In this document: positions 63,850-64,000 of the stretch, one piece after another | Numbering within the stretch: position 1 is the stretch's first letter | How the letters are laid out: each line of letters opens with the position of its first letter | Source of the DNA: Sinohyriopsis cumingii | Lineage: Eukaryota > Mollusca > Bivalvia > Unionida > Unionidae | Length of the DNA: 64,000 nucleotides | Reading direction: 5' to 3' | Assembly (NCBI GenBank): GCA_028554795.2 | Contig: CM068825.1 | Location: forward strand, 97,147,451 to 97,211,450 | Program-made: the position numbers and the translations under genes | The notes under the pieces: generated by a model | What the model was told of the DNA's origin: nothing | Database searches by the model: none | What the model saw: the letters and a program-made list of their open reading frames with translations, nothing else

Positions 63850-64000
63850 CTTAAAAGCAAGATTAATAAATCAATTAATCAATCAACTGCATTTGTCAAA
63901 TCATCACTCCATGGCTTTTTTTTCTCCAAATAAATGTAAACTGCTCTCAGTTAAGTTGAGATATTGTGATATGACAAACAAATAGCAACACGAGGCCTGA
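63850..64000 (-). other. GCN2 intron, 3' end of the intron entering from the right
   Basis: The 151 bp to the right of the first visible exon are AT-rich intron that ends at the acceptor. I see no coding sequence in it. Confidence 0.7.

Overview
This window is eukaryotic (animal) genomic DNA. It is AT-rich and repeat-dense. Only about 1.5 kb is recognisable coding sequence, and that is split into 12 small exons of one gene on the minus strand: EIF2AK4/GCN2, the kinase of the integrated stress response that senses uncharged tRNA. I identified the exons by translating the minus strand between AG acceptors and GT donors. Every junction phase agrees with the next exon, and the joined peptide follows the GCN2 family from the RWD domain, through the charged linker, into most of the pseudokinase domain. 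Both gene ends are outside the window. The first exons lie to the right of 64000. The rest of the pseudokinase, the active kinase, the HisRS-like domain and the C-terminal domain should lie to the left of 1, because I could not find the next exon between 1 and 14417. The repeat types (two tRNA-derived SINE families, a CR1/Jockey-like LINE, a pogo-like DNA transposon, and AT-rich minisatellites in long introns) suggest a lophotrochozoan, most probably a mollusc. That is inference, not proof.

Layout. 1-9000 is dominated by an 8.0 kb segment with near-identical terminal inverted repeats and a TTA target duplication (483-8503). It is followed by a 200-bp inverted repeat and more repeats. Position 14418 is the leftmost GCN2 exon found, and the exons then run rightward (upstream in the gene) to 63849. 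The introns are 0.8-9 kb. They hold nine copies of SINE family B and five clear copies of family A (seven of the fourteen with near-perfect or perfect target duplications), three elements starting CAGGGTT, one degraded LINE, one pogo-like pseudogene with a substituted catalytic Asp, and at least seven minisatellites.

The most interesting items are: (1) a short exon-like sequence at 31569-31685 in a GCN2 intron, preceded by an AG acceptor and phase-compatible with the upstream GCN2 exon, which encodes a hydrophobic C-terminal tail followed by a stop, so it could make a truncated, tail-anchored GCN2 isoform or belong to a nested gene; (2) the 8-kb element, whose two ends carry about seven to eight direct (not inverted) copies of an ACAGAAG-GATTT motif; (3) a tandem array that switches from an 80-bp to an 83-bp repeat unit; and (4) SINE tails that have grown into TG microsatellites.
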